A stretch of DNA of 64,000 nucleotides from Planococcus sp. MER TA 32b (GCA_023715185.1 JAMCAN010000001.1:992001-1056000); one strand, 5' to 3'. Counted from the stretch's first letter, positions 6,491-16,040 are shown. Made by a program: numbers and translations. The notes: a model not told the origin generated them from the letters alone.

Positions 6491-7567
6491 ATGTTATACC
6501 TCGTGCTGGTTGTGGCATTCATTGCCTCTATTGTCCTGACGCCTCTGGTCAAACGCCTTGCCTTCAGGGTGGGCGCAGTGGACCGTCCAAACTACAGGAA
6601 AGTCCATGCGCGCATAATGCCGCGTTTAGGTGGTCTAGCCATTTTTGGATCGTTTTTGATCGGATATTTTATATTAAGGCCAGTAGATCCTATATCCAAT
6701 GCAGTTGAACCTGCTTTTATACCAATTACATCTGCCATCATCATCGGGGCATTTATCATAATCATTACCGGCGTTTTCGATGATATGCTCGAAATTACTG
6801 CCAAAGCCAAGATGCTGGGCCAGCTGCTGGCCGCAGCGATTGTGGTTATTGGCGGCGGACTGGAAATATCATTTATCAATCTGCCGTTTGGCGGAGAAAT
6901 CGATTTCGGGTATTTCAGTATTCCGTTGACTATAATCTGGATTATTGCAATCACCAATGCCATTAACCTGATTGATGGCCTGGATGGTTTGGCCGCCGGC
7001 GTTTCGTCAATAGCGCTAATCACTTTGGCCGTCATGGCGTTTATCATGGGCGATATTTTCGTCATGTCAACAGCCGCAATTCTGGCAGCCAGTTCAATCG
7101 GCTTCCTGTTCTATAATTTCCATCCGGCAAAGATTTTCATGGGAGACACAGGGGCGCTGTTCCTGGGCTTCATGATTTCGGTCCTTGCCTTGATGGGCTT
7201 TAAAAATGTTACGATGGTGGCGCTTATCATTCCGGTCATCATGCTGGGTGTACCGATTTCCGATACATTCTTTGCGATAGTTCGTCGCGTCCGTGAAAAG
7301 CAGCCGATATCCGCTGCGGATAAATCACATTTGCATCACTGTCTTCTGAACATTGGCTTCTCACATAGCCAGACAGTATTGATCATCTATGGAATAGCCG
7401 CTTTATTCGGATTGGCCGCTTTGTTATTCTCACAAGCTACTTTATGGGGTGGCATACTCCTGCTGGGTGTAATGCTGCTGGCAATTGAGCTGTTTGTTGA
7501 GGTGGTCGGACTGGCAGGCAAGAACTACCGTCCGTTGATCAATCTGGTGAAAATGATAGGTAAATAA
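6491..7567 (+). CDS. tagO: UDP-GlcNAc:undecaprenyl-phosphate GlcNAc-1-phosphate transferase TagO
   Basis: 358 aa, about ten transmembrane segments, MraY/WecA family. Signature motifs: VDRPNYRKVHARIMPRLGG near the N-terminus, GVFDDMLEI (catalytic Asp pair), NAINLIDGLDGLAAG, FNFHPAKIFMGDTGALFLG, and the cytoplasmic loop DKSHLHHCLLNIGFSH. It attaches GlcNAc-1-P to undecaprenyl phosphate, the first step of wall teichoic acid and other lipid-linked glycopolymers. The ATG at 6491 is chosen because GAGGAGGAAAG lies just upstream; an in-frame TTG at 6476 precedes the ribosome binding site. The LCP ligase on the opposite strand next door acts at the other end of this pathway. Confidence 0.93.
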   Translation: MLYLVLVVAFIASIVLTPLVKRLAFRVGAVDRPNYRKVHARIMPRLGGLAIFGSFLIGYFILRPVDPISNAVEPAFIPITSAIIIGAFIIIITGVFDDMLEITAKAKMLGQLLAAAIVVIGGGLEISFINLPFGGEIDFGYFSIPLTIIWIIAITNAINLIDGLDGLAAGVSSIALITLAVMAFIMGDIFVMSTAAILAASSIGFLFYNFHPAKIFMGDTGALFLGFMISVLALMGFKNVTMVALIIPVIMLGVPISDTFFAIVRRVREKQPISAADKSHLHHCLLNIGFSHSQTVLIIYGIAALFGLAALLFSQATLWGGILLLGVMLLAIELFVEVVGLAGKNYRPLINLVKMIGK

Positions 7568-7608
7568 AAGACTGGCTGCAAATCTTCGGATTTGTGGCCA
7601 GTCTTTTT
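7566..7608 (+). terminator. rho-independent terminator (UUCG loop)
   Basis: AAAAGACTGGC-TGCAAATC-TTCG-GATTTGTGGCCAGTCTTTTT: a long stem capped by a stable UUCG tetraloop, immediately after tagO. Confidence 0.9.
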
Positions 7609-7632
7609 ATCTTGTCTGAAATCGAATACAGA

Positions 7633-7664
7633 AAAAGAGACGCCCTCGATTGGACGTCTCTTTA
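7633..7664 (-). terminator. rho-independent terminator of the LCP gene
   Basis: AAAGAGACG / CGTCTCTTT stem directly after the LCP stop codon on the minus strand, followed by TTTCTG. Confidence 0.75.
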
Positions 7665-7666
7665 AA

Positions 7667-8704
7667 TCACTGATTACTATCGTATTCACTTCCATATTCA
7701 CTCGATCCGTTATCTGAAAAAGAAGATGTATCAGGCTTCAAACCTAAATGGCTTTGAAGGACGTCCTGTACTTCCATTAATGACTCTTCATTCAGCTGCC
7801 AGTAGTAGATGCCGGTGGACATATCATCGTAACCGTCAAGTGTGATGGTTTCGACATCAGGCTTGCCGTCCTTGGCATATTCGAAAAATGCCTGCATGTC
7901 TTTGAAAGAAAGATTCGTTTTCATGTTATCGCCGACTGCATCAATTACATCAGCGTATTTTGTGAATGATCCCGCTGATAAAGCTTTATCCATGATAGCC
8001 TGCAAAATCATCTGCTGGCGTTTGCCCCGCTCGATGTCATTGTCATAATGGCGAGTTCGTGCCAGAGCGAGTGCTTCGCTTCCATCAACTGTCTGGATTC
8101 CTTCTTCGAGACTTATGGCGCCAGCGTTATCGAATTCGTCTTGTTCTTCCAGGTCATAAGGAACATCAACCCGGATGCCGTCAAGCGCATCGACTACATC
8201 GATGAAAGCTTCAAAGTCCATTCTCACGTAATAGTCGACAGGGATATCCAAAAGATTTTCGACTGATTCAATGGTGGAGGTGGGTCCATTATATGCATAG
8301 GCATGGGTGATTTTATCTTCCTTGCCTGCATCAGGTATCAAAGTATAAGTGTCGCGCGGAATGCTTACCAGCTTTATTGATTTATCTTCATTGTTTAATG
8401 TAGCCAAAACCAATGCATCCGATCGGATATTACCTGAATTCTGATCGCGTTTGCTGCTGTCATCCACCCCGATAAATAGGATGGAAATGTCATCGTGCAG
8501 AGGCTCCACTTTTTCCTCGCGCAATTCGGACATTTCGCGATCACCTGTTTCATAGGCGTTATTCGCGGCATTTTCTGCCTTTTTAACTAAGAAAATGCCA
8601 TACGCAGAAAGGCATATCAGCAGAGACACTGCGAGTGTCAAGGAAATTTTGATGATCGTCCGCTTTTTGGACGATTTGGATTTTCGGTATTTTTTACGGT
8701 TCAT
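7667..8704 (-). CDS. LytR-CpsA-Psr (LCP) family cell-wall polymer ligase
   Basis: 345 aa: a lysine-rich cytoplasmic tail, one transmembrane anchor (residues ~17-38), then the extracellular LCP domain. Visible hallmarks: SILFIGVDD, RSDALVLATLN, KLVSIPRDTYTLIP, ITHAYAYNGP, ALALARTRHYDNDIERGKRQQMILQAIMDK, with the Arg/Asp residues that bind the polyprenyl pyrophosphate head. LCP enzymes transfer teichoic acid or other glycopolymers from undecaprenyl pyrophosphate to peptidoglycan (TagTUV). The C-terminus is a short Ser/Asp-rich tail. Position next to tagO matches B. subtilis lytR/tagU. Start ATG 8704 after GAGGAG. Confidence 0.9.
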   Translation of the reverse strand: MNRKKYRKSKSSKKRTIIKISLTLAVSLLICLSAYGIFLVKKAENAANNAYETGDREMSELREEKVEPLHDDISILFIGVDDSSKRDQNSGNIRSDALVLATLNNEDKSIKLVSIPRDTYTLIPDAGKEDKITHAYAYNGPTSTIESVENLLDIPVDYYVRMDFEAFIDVVDALDGIRVDVPYDLEEQDEFDNAGAISLEEGIQTVDGSEALALARTRHYDNDIERGKRQQMILQAIMDKALSAGSFTKYADVIDAVGDNMKTNLSFKDMQAFFEYAKDGKPDVETITLDGYDDMSTGIYYWQLNEESLMEVQDVLQSHLGLKPDTSSFSDNGSSEYGSEYDSNQ

Positions 8705-8861
8705 GGTTGTAGCTCCTCTGATTGGGAATGGACTAACCGATTTGCAAATTCAGGTTTTTCCAGAATTATTCCTATATGGCAGTGAATTATTAAAAATCAA
8801 AAAGCAGGTATTCTAATCAACTTATTATACAGTGTTTTGGAGGGTGAGTAAATAAAATTGC

Positions 8862-9497
8862 TCAGGAAACAGGGAATTCCAGATATTCCTTCGCAGTACA
8901 AATAAAGGAAGATTGTCCGTTCGTCAGTTCGTCCATCCAGGCAGAAAAGTTCTCTTCCTTTGCGACAGGGACGTAAACGTACAAGTCAACTCCTTCGGTA
9001 TATTCAATTGTTTTTAAAGGGTATTCAGATTGACGGACTTCATTTTCAACTTTGCCCAGCCAAGTATAATCTATAGTCACTTTCATCAATGAATGCAGCC
9101 GTCTTTCAACTATGCCTGATGCGGCCAGAGCTTCAGAAGCAGCTTTGCCGTAAGCGCGGATCAACCCGCCGCTTCCAAGTTTGATGCCTCCGAAATAACG
9201 GGTGACGACTATGACGGTGTCTTTTAATTGTTTCTTCTTCAGGACTTCCAGTATAGGGACGCCTGCGGTTCCGCTGGGTTCCCCGTCATCGTTGGCTTTC
9301 TGGATGGAGTCATGTTCCCCCAGCATATAAGCGGAACAATTATGGTTAGCCGAACGATGCTGCTCCTTTATGGAATTTATAAAGTCAAGAGCTTCCTGTT
9401 CGGATTCAGCTCTTGCGGCGTAACCGATAAAACGCGATTTTTGTATAAGCAGTTCAGCACTGGCCGAACTGCCTGCAGTCATGTAAGATTCTCGCAA
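8862..9497 (-). CDS. yvyE: YigZ/IMPACT family protein (YvyE)
   Basis: 211 aa. N-terminal UPF0029/Impact domain with KSRFIGYAARAESEQEAL, HNCSAYMLGE, NDDGEPSGTAGVPILEVL, VVTRYFGGIKLGSGGLIRAYGKA; C-terminal DUF1949 ferredoxin-like domain from about residue 135. Bacterial members are cytoplasmic and of unclear function (suggested links to translation and nucleotide-peptide hydrolysis). A TTG start at 9497 is preferred: it has GGGGGG six bases upstream and gives the normal N-terminus, while the ATG at 9482 has no Shine-Dalgarno. Location before degSU matches B. subtilis. Confidence 0.87.
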   Translation of the reverse strand: MRESYMTAGSSASAELLIQKSRFIGYAARAESEQEALDFINSIKEQHRSANHNCSAYMLGEHDSIQKANDDGEPSGTAGVPILEVLKKKQLKDTVIVVTRYFGGIKLGSGGLIRAYGKAASEALAASGIVERRLHSLMKVTIDYTWLGKVENEVRQSEYPLKTIEYTEGVDLYVYVPVAKEENFSAWMDELTNGQSSFICTAKEYLEFPVS

Positions 9498-9652
9498 TTT
9501 GAACCCCCCTGTTGTAAAATGAAATCAGATAATTTGTAATGTATATTTAATATTAGCTTACTTATATAGTGATATACTTGTAAAAGCCTACACAGGCATA
9601 AAGATGCAAGGAATTCACCAATTGTACGAAGATTATCTAAGGCGGTTTTTAA

Positions 9653-10798
9653 ATGTCCAGAAAAATCGATGGAAAAGAACTTGATTCCATTTATGATGAG
9701 CTGCTGGCAAAAATGGAGCAGTCAAAAAAAGATATTTTCATTATAAGCGAGCAAAGTCGCCAAGGTTATGAAGAGATGAAGGATGAACTCGAAGATGTCC
9801 GTTTGAATATTTCGGCTATCATCAAAACCGGTGACTTATTGGAAGAAAAGACAAGGGCGGCAAGGAGGCGTCTTGCCGAAGTATCGGGGTCGTTCAACTC
9901 CTATTCGGAAGAGCAGATACGCCAGTCTTACGAAAATGCCAATGATTTGCAGCTGCAATTGTCTGCCAACAGATCAGAAGAAAAAAAATACCGCCAAAAG
10001 CGGGATCGCCTTCAACGGCGTCTGCAGACCTTATTGCAAACTATCGAACGCGCTGAAAAGCTCGTGAACCAATTGAACATTACTATGAATTATCTCTCAT
10101 CCGATTTGGAAGAGGTTGAAGATGCGATTGAAAAGCCGCAGCTAAATCACGATTATAGCCTGCGGATCATCGAAGCGCAAGAAGAAGAACGAAAACGGCT
10201 GTCCCGTGAAATTCATGATGGACCAGCCCAGATGATGGCGAACGTCCTGCTGAGATCTGACCTGATTGAACGGACTTACCGGGAGAAAGGGCCGGAACAG
10301 GCATTCCGGGAAATTTCTTCATTGAAGGAAATGGTGCGCCATGCCTTGACAGAAGTCAGAAGGATTATTTACGATCTCCGGCCAATGGCGCTGGATGATC
10401 TCGGATTAGTGCCCACTTTGAGGAAATACATGGAAACTACCGGTGACTATAACCCGGGAACAGTACTTGCTTTTGAATCGAATGGGACCGAAAGAAGATT
10501 GCCTTCCAGTTTCGAGACTTCGATTTTCCGTTTAGTGCAGGAGGCTATTTCAAATGCGATCCGGCATGGCAAGGCAACGGCTATTGAGGTCAAGCTCGAG
10601 TGGCTGAAAGAACATGTAAGCATCAGTGTAAGTGATAATGGGACCGGCTTTGATCAGAGTATAGTAAAGAATCAATCTTTCGGGTTGATTGGGATGCGAG
10701 AGAGAATCGAATTGATCAAAGGGGATTTCATCATAAATTCAAGTCTGGGGGAAGGAACTATCCTAATGTTTCACATTCCCTATGAAATGGGTATATAA
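9653..10798 (+). CDS. degS: sensor histidine kinase DegS
   Basis: 381 aa, soluble, with no membrane span as in B. subtilis DegS. Residues 1-160 are a long coiled-coil sensor region; HisKA_3 dimerisation domain with [17 protein letters not shown], the phospho-accepting His at residue 188; HATPase with [24 protein letters not shown], and [15 protein letters not shown]. It phosphorylates and dephosphorylates DegU, controlling exoenzymes, competence and motility. Directly followed by degU (26-bp gap), forming an operon. Confidence 0.95.
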   Translation: MSRKIDGKELDSIYDELLAKMEQSKKDIFIISEQSRQGYEEMKDELEDVRLNISAIIKTGDLLEEKTRAARRRLAEVSGSFNSYSEEQIRQSYENANDLQLQLSANRSEEKKYRQKRDRLQRRLQTLLQTIERAEKLVNQLNITMNYLSSDLEEVEDAIEKPQLNHDYSLRIIEAQEEERKRLSREIHDGPAQMMANVLLRSDLIERTYREKGPEQAFREISSLKEMVRHALTEVRRIIYDLRPMALDDLGLVPTLRKYMETTGDYNPGTVLAFESNGTERRLPSSFETSIFRLVQEAISNAIRHGKATAIEVKLEWLKEHVSISVSDNGTGFDQSIVKNQSFGLIGMRERIELIKGDFIINSSLGEGTILMFHIPYEMGI

Positions 10799-10824
10799 GA
10801 ACGGTATTTGAGGAGGACAACATA

Positions 10825-11499
10825 ATGACGAAAATTATTATTGTAGATGATCACCAGCTATTCCGTGAAGGTGTAAAAAGGATTTTAGATTTTGAAGAGA
10901 CTTTTGAAGTTATTGCCGAGGGCGGCGACGGTACTGAAGTCATCAAGTTATATGAAGAAAATCAACCGGATGTCGTATTGATGGATATCAATATGCCTCA
11001 GAAGAACGGTGTCGAAGCTACAGGCGAATTGATGGAAAAACATCCGGAAGCAAGAGTCATTATGCTGTCGATTCACGATGACGAATCATATGTCACGCAT
11101 GCGCTGAAGACCGGCGCGTTGGGGTATATGCTGAAAGAGATGGATGCGGAAGCGATCATCCAGGCCATCAAAGTCGTGGCGAAGGGCGGTTCATACCTTC
11201 ACCCGAAAGTTACACGCAATCTTGTGATGGAATTCCGTCGTCTGAGTGAGCGGGAGAATAAGGGGTCTTTCCATCAAACAGAAATCCGCCGTCCATATCA
11301 TCTCTTGACGAAACGTGAAAGCGAAGTACTGCAATTATTGACGGACGGGCAGAGCAACCGGATTATCGGTGAAACTTTGTTCATCTCTGAAAAAACAGTT
11401 AAGAACCACGTTTCCAGCATACTTCAAAAAATGCAGGTGAATGACCGTACACAAGCAGTTGTGACGGCTATCAAAAACGGCTGGGTTGAAGTAAGATAA
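10825..11499 (+). CDS. degU: response regulator DegU
   Basis: 224 aa NarL-type regulator. Receiver domain with acidic pair D8/D9, phosphorylation site D54 in [10 protein letters not shown], and conserved K in YMLKEMDAE. LuxR-type HTH at residues ~158-220 ([43 protein letters not shown]). Its partner kinase is DegS upstream. In B. subtilis DegU~P activates exoprotease genes and unphosphorylated DegU supports competence, which suits the comF genes downstream. A subtilisin-like exoprotease regulated this way could also trim secreted pheromone; that link is conjecture. Confidence 0.95.
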   Translation: MTKIIIVDDHQLFREGVKRILDFEETFEVIAEGGDGTEVIKLYEENQPDVVLMDINMPQKNGVEATGELMEKHPEARVIMLSIHDDESYVTHALKTGALGYMLKEMDAEAIIQAIKVVAKGGSYLHPKVTRNLVMEFRRLSERENKGSFHQTEIRRPYHLLTKRESEVLQLLTDGQSNRIIGETLFISEKTVKNHVSSILQKMQVNDRTQAVVTAIKNGWVEVR

Positions 11500-11510
11500 T
11501 TAAATTTCCG

Positions 11511-11540
11511 CGCGGTGGCCAAGTGCTGTCGCGTTTTTTT
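11511..11540 (+). terminator. rho-independent terminator after degU
   Basis: CGCGGTGGC / GCTGTCGCG stem (three G-T pairs) followed by TTTTTTTATT. Confidence 0.7.
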
Positions 11541-11642
11541 ATTGTCAGTGGAAGATTATATGCGATCTGCGGAAAATGACACAGTTTCTTCATTGATATA
11601 TGAAATGCCCTGTGTCAAAATGAAGCGCAGGAGGAGTGCCCC

Positions 11643-12197
11643 ATGAAAAAAATGATGTTGCTGGCCGGTATGCTGCTTTTATTGTCTGCTTGTTCAGAGG
11701 AAGGCGGTACTGCCGAGAATACAAATTCAGTTGACGACAGTAATCTGGAAAATGAAAATAATGCTGTAGACCACGGCATGGAAGATAAATCTGCCGGATT
11801 TACAGTGGACAGCGACGGGGAAGTGCTCGAAGCTGAGGTCCCTGAGGAAGAAGAGAAAGCGATTTTTGCAGCGTATGACGAATACATTGCAGCTTTCAAC
11901 GCGGAAGACCTGGACCGCTATATGACTGTAATCGCTGAAGAGCCGGAAGGTTTTGACCGCGCTGAAGACCAGATTGCTTTAGAAGAGGCTTTCGCTGCTT
12001 ATGATACGGAATACACGCCGTCGAACGAGACAATTGTGAAATATGCATCGGACCGCGCAGAAGTGTTTGCTGAAATTGAAGTTTCTGTTGTGGCAGAAAC
12101 AGGTGCGAAAACTGAACAATCAGGAAGACAGGTAGTGATATTCAAGAAGGAAGATGCTGGCTGGAAAGTCAGTGGGCTCCATTTTATAGGAAATTGA
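11643..12197 (+). CDS. lipoprotein with NTF2-like domain
   Basis: 184 aa. Lipoprotein signal peptide MKKMMLLAGMLLLLSAC with lipobox LSAC. An acidic, Asn/Glu-rich linker to about residue 65, then an NTF2/SnoaL-like domain (EEKAIFAAYDEYIAAFNAEDLDRYMTVIAEEPEGFDRAEDQIALEEAFAAYDTEYTPSNETIVKY ... VVIFKKEDAGWKVSGLHFI). It is expected to sit on the outer membrane face. Ligand and role unknown. It lies between degU and degV, where B. subtilis has no such gene. Start ATG 11643 with AGGAGG upstream; its own terminator follows. Confidence 0.8.
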   Translation: MKKMMLLAGMLLLLSACSEEGGTAENTNSVDDSNLENENNAVDHGMEDKSAGFTVDSDGEVLEAEVPEEEEKAIFAAYDEYIAAFNAEDLDRYMTVIAEEPEGFDRAEDQIALEEAFAAYDTEYTPSNETIVKYASDRAEVFAEIEVSVVAETGAKTEQSGRQVVIFKKEDAGWKVSGLHFIGN

Positions 12198-12202
12198 TGG
12201 AC

Positions 12203-12232
12203 TTCTTCCCGTTTTTGCGGGAAGATTTTTTT
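12203..12232 (+). terminator. rho-independent terminator
   Basis: TCTTCCCG / CGGGAAGA stem with TTTTTTTA after it, just downstream of the lipoprotein gene. Confidence 0.85.
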
Positions 12233-12283
12233 ATGTAGTTTTGTTGGGGTACTATTTGGTAAACTGGACGAGGAGGATGATTT

Positions 12284-13123
12284 ATGTTGAAAACAGCGAT
12301 AGTTACGGACAGTACGGCTTATCTGCCCAAAAATGTCCGTGAAAGACTCAATATACATATGATTCCACTGCAAGTCACTTTCGGCCTGGAATCTTTTGAA
12401 GAAGAGCAGGAATTGACCGTTGATGAATTTTACAGGAAATCGGCAGTTGAATTGCCGAAGACCTCTCAGCCGCCAATTGGGGAGTTCGTCAATCTATTCA
12501 AGCGTCTTGCTTTGGATTACGATGAAATTGTGACCATTCACCTTTCAAGTGGCATCAGCGGAACCTTTGCCGGAGCCATTCAAGCAGGGGAAATGACAGA
12601 AAATGCAAAAGTTTACGCGTTCGATTCTGAGATTTCGTGTGCGATGCAAGGGTTTTATGCGGTGAAGGCTGCGGAAATGGCTGATCAAGGAGCCGGCGCA
12701 ACTGAAATTTTGCGGGAACTCGAAACGATGAAAAAGTCGCTGCGCGGTTATTTCATGGTAGAAGATTTGAAACACCTTCAACGTGGAGGAAGGCTGTCAG
12801 GTGCCCAGGCACTTGTAGGCGGAATGCTCCAGATAAAGCCGATACTTCATTTTGATGAAACGAAAATTGTGCCGTTTGAGAAAGTGCGCACACGCAAGAA
12901 AGCCATGAACCGGATGGTGTCGTTGCTGGAAGACGATGTGCAATCCGGTGGACAGTTCAAAGCGGCGATAATACATGCAAATCGTGAAGAGGATGCTCTG
13001 CAATGGAAGAAGGAACTGGAAAAGCAGTTTTCTTCAGTGGAATTCGAGATTTCTTATTTTGGTCCGGTTATCGGTGTCCATTTAGGAGAAGGATCAATGG
13101 GTCTTGGCTGGGTAAAGAAATAA
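12284..13123 (+). CDS. degV: DegV family fatty-acid-binding protein
   Basis: 279 aa. DegV fold with VTDSTAYLP at the N-terminus, IPLQVTFG, KTSQPPIGEF, IHLSSGISGTFAGA, VEDLKHLQRGGRLSG, GGMLQIKPILHF, and HLGEGSMGLGW at the end. DegV/FakB proteins bind a fatty acid and present it to the FakA kinase for entry into phospholipid synthesis. Position downstream of degSU matches B. subtilis yviA (degV). A second family member is at 43871-44725. Confidence 0.9.
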   Translation: MLKTAIVTDSTAYLPKNVRERLNIHMIPLQVTFGLESFEEEQELTVDEFYRKSAVELPKTSQPPIGEFVNLFKRLALDYDEIVTIHLSSGISGTFAGAIQAGEMTENAKVYAFDSEISCAMQGFYAVKAAEMADQGAGATEILRELETMKKSLRGYFMVEDLKHLQRGGRLSGAQALVGGMLQIKPILHFDETKIVPFEKVRTRKKAMNRMVSLLEDDVQSGGQFKAAIIHANREEDALQWKKELEKQFSSVEFEISYFGPVIGVHLGEGSMGLGWVKK

Positions 13124-13186
13124 CCGGCCAGGACTTTTTTTAAAAAGGTCTGATTGAAAAATCGGAAAAGTTAAAGGAGATGAAAT

Positions 13187-14515
13187 ATGGAAGCTATCCG
13201 GGAATTTCTAAGCGGCAGAATCTGGCTGCGTGATTTTACGCCTTTTCCACAAAAAGAAATTGAAAGTGCAATAGACGCTGGGTTTATTGTGGTACAAAAA
13301 GGCATCACTGAAGAGCTGCAATGTGTGAGATGCCTCGAGCATTCGGCTGAAAAAATTGTTTCTTATAATTGCGCGAAATGTGAAGCTGTCTGTTATTATT
13401 GCAGGCATTGCATCAGGATGGGCAGAGTCAGCTCGTGTACAGACTTGATAACATGGAAAGATCCTCTATCATCATCCCCTTATTCCCATTCATTCACATG
13501 GAATGGCGAACTCACTGACCTCCAGCAGCAAGCTTCCTATGAACTGGAAGAAAGCTTGCGAAGAAACAGATCCCATTTGGTCTATGCCGTCTGCGGCGCA
13601 GGAAAAACAGAATTATTATATCCGCCGCTGTACAAAGCATTGTCCGAAGGCAAACGCATCTGCATTGCAGCCCCGCGCACTGACGTCGTGCTTGAATTGT
13701 CGCCACGGCTCAAGGCGGTTTTTCCGGATACGGCCATTCATGCCTTATATGGCGGTGCAACTTTTGAAGAAGGTTTTGCCCAGCTGGTAGTAGCGACGAC
13801 TCATCAGCTATATCGTTTCCGGGAAGCATTTGACCTCGTGATTGTTGATGAAGCGGATGCTTTCCCCTATTCATTTGACCCGGCGCTGGCAAGGGCGGTC
13901 GGCAAATCTTTGAAAAAAGATGCGCCCATCATTTATGTTTCCGCGACGCCTTCACGCAACTTGTTGAAAACTGTTCCGAACCAGTCAAAAATCTTCCGTC
14001 GTTTTCACGGGCATGAGCTTCCTGTGCCTGCGTTCCGATCATTATGGAATTACCGGAAATCTTTCAACACTAAAAGAATTCCGGAAAAATTGGAAAGGTG
14101 GATAAAATTAAGGCTTGAAAAAAATGAACCTTTTATGCTTTTCTTCCCGACCATTGAGATGATTCGGCAGGCAGAGCCTTTATTCAAATCGATCCATAAT
14201 GGTATTGAAGCTGTCCATTCCAAAGATGAGGACCGAAAAGAAAAAGTGATGAAGCTTCGAAACGGTGAAATACTTGGTGTATTGACTTCAACAATTTTGG
14301 AAAGAGGTGTAACGATAGAAAATATACAAGTCGGAGTTGTCGGAGCTGATGAAGAGGTTTTTGAAGCATCTGCATTGATTCAGATGGCGGGAAGGGCGGG
14401 GCGTTCCAGTGCTTACCCGAACGGGGAAGTTGTTTTCTTCCATAATGGCATCTCCCGGCAAATGGATAAGGCTCGGAATCTCATTATTTCCTATAACCGG
14501 GAGGGAGGCCGATGA
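13187..14515 (+). CDS. comFA: late competence DNA helicase/translocase ComFA
   Basis: 442 aa SF2 helicase. An N-terminal zinc-binding cluster with CVRC, CAKC and CYYCRHC motifs, then Walker A VCGAGKTELLY, Walker B IVDEADAFPY, motif III YVSATPS, and C-terminal helicase motifs GVLTSTILERGVTI and QMAGRAGRS. ComFA is the ATPase that drives single-stranded DNA import through ComEC during natural transformation. It overlaps comFC by 4 bp (ATGA). Confidence 0.93.
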   Translation: MEAIREFLSGRIWLRDFTPFPQKEIESAIDAGFIVVQKGITEELQCVRCLEHSAEKIVSYNCAKCEAVCYYCRHCIRMGRVSSCTDLITWKDPLSSSPYSHSFTWNGELTDLQQQASYELEESLRRNRSHLVYAVCGAGKTELLYPPLYKALSEGKRICIAAPRTDVVLELSPRLKAVFPDTAIHALYGGATFEEGFAQLVVATTHQLYRFREAFDLVIVDEADAFPYSFDPALARAVGKSLKKDAPIIYVSATPSRNLLKTVPNQSKIFRRFHGHELPVPAFRSLWNYRKSFNTKRIPEKLERWIKLRLEKNEPFMLFFPTIEMIRQAEPLFKSIHNGIEAVHSKDEDRKEKVMKLRNGEILGVLTSTILERGVTIENIQVGVVGADEEVFEASALIQMAGRAGRSSAYPNGEVVFFHNGISRQMDKARNLIISYNREGGR

Positions 14516-15168
14516 ACTGTTATCTATGCGATAATCGGCTGGATTTGAAACCTTCCTGGCGCGACTTGTTTTTCCTGGATCCAGAAGAAACAATCTGTGT
14601 TAACTGCAGGGAAGGATTTGAATGCTGCGGAAACGGGTGCAGAATCTGCGGAGCCGGCGGTACGGAAATCTGCGGGGAATGCAGCCGCTGGGAAACGACT
14701 GGTTTCCGAGGTGCCATCGATTCGGGCAAATGCTTATATGCCTATAACGAAGCGATGAAAGATTATTTCCATCAATTCAAATTTCTGCAGGATGTGGTAC
14801 TGGCGGAAGTTTTTGCGGGTGAACTGGCAAAAGCCATAAGAAAAACGAAAGCGAGTGCTGTTCCCATTCCGATGAATAAAGATAAATTAAGGAAGCGGAC
14901 TTTTTCGCAAGTCGACAGCATGCTGGATGCCGGCAGAGTGGATTATATCCATCTTCTGGAGAAAAACAGTGAGATCCAAGGTGAAAAGACTAAGGAAGAG
15001 CGAATGGCTACGCGCAACTTATTTACGTGGAATGGCAATCCGGTGCCGAAGAATATTGTGCTCGTGGATGATATGTATACGACTGGCACTACGCTGCGGC
15101 TTGCCGCTAAGGTCTTGAAAGAATCGGGAGCGGAAAGGGTCTCGTTCATAGCTTTGATCCGTGCTTGA
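14512..15168 (+). CDS. comFC: ComFC, phosphoribosyltransferase-like competence protein
   Basis: 218 aa. N-terminal cysteine-rich zinc motif (CYLCDNRL ... CVNCREGFECCGNGCRICG ... CGEC). The C-terminal type I PRTase domain has the PRPP loop VLVDDMYTTGTTLRLA. It is required for DNA uptake with ComFA, which it binds. Translationally coupled to comFA. ComFB, which sits between them in B. subtilis, is absent, as in many Firmicutes. Confidence 0.92.
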   Translation: MNCYLCDNRLDLKPSWRDLFFLDPEETICVNCREGFECCGNGCRICGAGGTEICGECSRWETTGFRGAIDSGKCLYAYNEAMKDYFHQFKFLQDVVLAEVFAGELAKAIRKTKASAVPIPMNKDKLRKRTFSQVDSMLDAGRVDYIHLLEKNSEIQGEKTKEERMATRNLFTWNGNPVPKNIVLVDDMYTTGTTLRLAAKVLKESGAERVSFIALIRA

Positions 15169-15180
15169 AATTGAATAAGA

Positions 15181-15199
15181 ACGGGCTGCAAGAGCCCGT
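15181..15199. terminator. convergent hairpin terminator
   Basis: ACGGGCT-GCAAG-AGCCCGT between two convergent genes. The minus-strand side is followed by TTCTTATTC, so it best serves the SDR gene. Confidence 0.55.
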
Positions 15200-15203
15200 C
15201 CAA

Positions 15204-15911
15204 TCAATGTTCATATAACATTTTTCTAGTCATCCCGCCGTCGATCGCCAGACATTCAGCGGTTATGAAGGAATTCTCGGGATTGCATAAAAACATGCAT
15301 GCCCGCGCAATGTCGGAACCGTCACCGACCCGGCCGCTCCAATGCTGTTCATGGTCGACATCCCTCAGCTCTGATTTCTCACCCGTGTGAATCCACCCTG
15401 GCGCGATGGAATTGACGCGGATGCCATTTTCACTGAGTGAGGCGGCAAGCGAATGTGTCAGCGCATAAATTCCGCCTTTTGAAGCGGAATACAATTCCGT
15501 ATGCGGCTCAGACATAAATGCGCGGGTTGAAGCCATATTGACGATGGATCGGATATCTTCCGACATATACCGGGCTGCTTCACGGCTGCAGATGAAGACT
15601 GATTTCAGGTTGGTATCCAAAATGCTGTTCCAATCATCCTCTTCAATCTCCCAAAGAGATTGGAATTTTGAAACACCGGCATTGTTGACCAGCACGTGGA
15701 TCGCTCCGAATTTTTCATGGATCTTCTTCATCGTATCGGTCACCTGCTGGAAATTTCCAACATCGCACTTCATGAATTCCACGCCTTGGATATCCACTTC
15801 TTGAATATCCAGGCCAATCACTTTAGCACCCTGCTCTTTGAAATGGCCGGCAATTCTTTTGCCGATTCCCTGGGCGGCTCCCGTTACGATGACGAGTTTA
15901 TTTGTAAACAT
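15204..15911 (-). CDS. SDR family oxidoreductase
   Basis: 235 aa classical short-chain dehydrogenase. Nucleotide-binding VTGAAQGIGKRIA, LDIQEVD (acidic residue after beta-2 suggests NAD preference), NNAG at 91-94, catalytic Ser in IVNMASTRA and YSASKGG, then RVNSIAPGWIHTG. Substrate not predictable. Start ATG 15911 with AAGGAGGTG. It occupies the place where B. subtilis carries yvyF, flgM and the flagellar genes. Confidence 0.88.
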   Translation of the reverse strand: MFTNKLVIVTGAAQGIGKRIAGHFKEQGAKVIGLDIQEVDIQGVEFMKCDVGNFQQVTDTMKKIHEKFGAIHVLVNNAGVSKFQSLWEIEEDDWNSILDTNLKSVFICSREAARYMSEDIRSIVNMASTRAFMSEPHTELYSASKGGIYALTHSLAASLSENGIRVNSIAPGWIHTGEKSELRDVDHEQHWSGRVGDGSDIARACMFLCNPENSFITAECLAIDGGMTRKMLYEH

Positions 15912-15969
15912 CGCCTACACCTCCTTGTCATATAGTTTACCTTAAATTCATTTTGCTGAAACTATTTAA

Positions 15970-15995
15970 GTTTTAAGAAGGATTCGTTAGGGAAC
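15970..15995 (+). promoter_or_regulatory. probable SigB promoter of hpf
   Basis: GTTTTA (15970-15975), 14-bp spacer, GGGAAC (15990-15995). Close to the SigB consensus GTTTAA-N12-15-GGGWAW and 46 bp before the hpf start. In B. subtilis yvyD is also SigB-dependent. Confidence 0.6.
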
Positions 15996-16040
15996 ATGTA
16001 GAAGTGTAACAGTGCAAGAGATTAAGAAGGAGGAGTTAAT

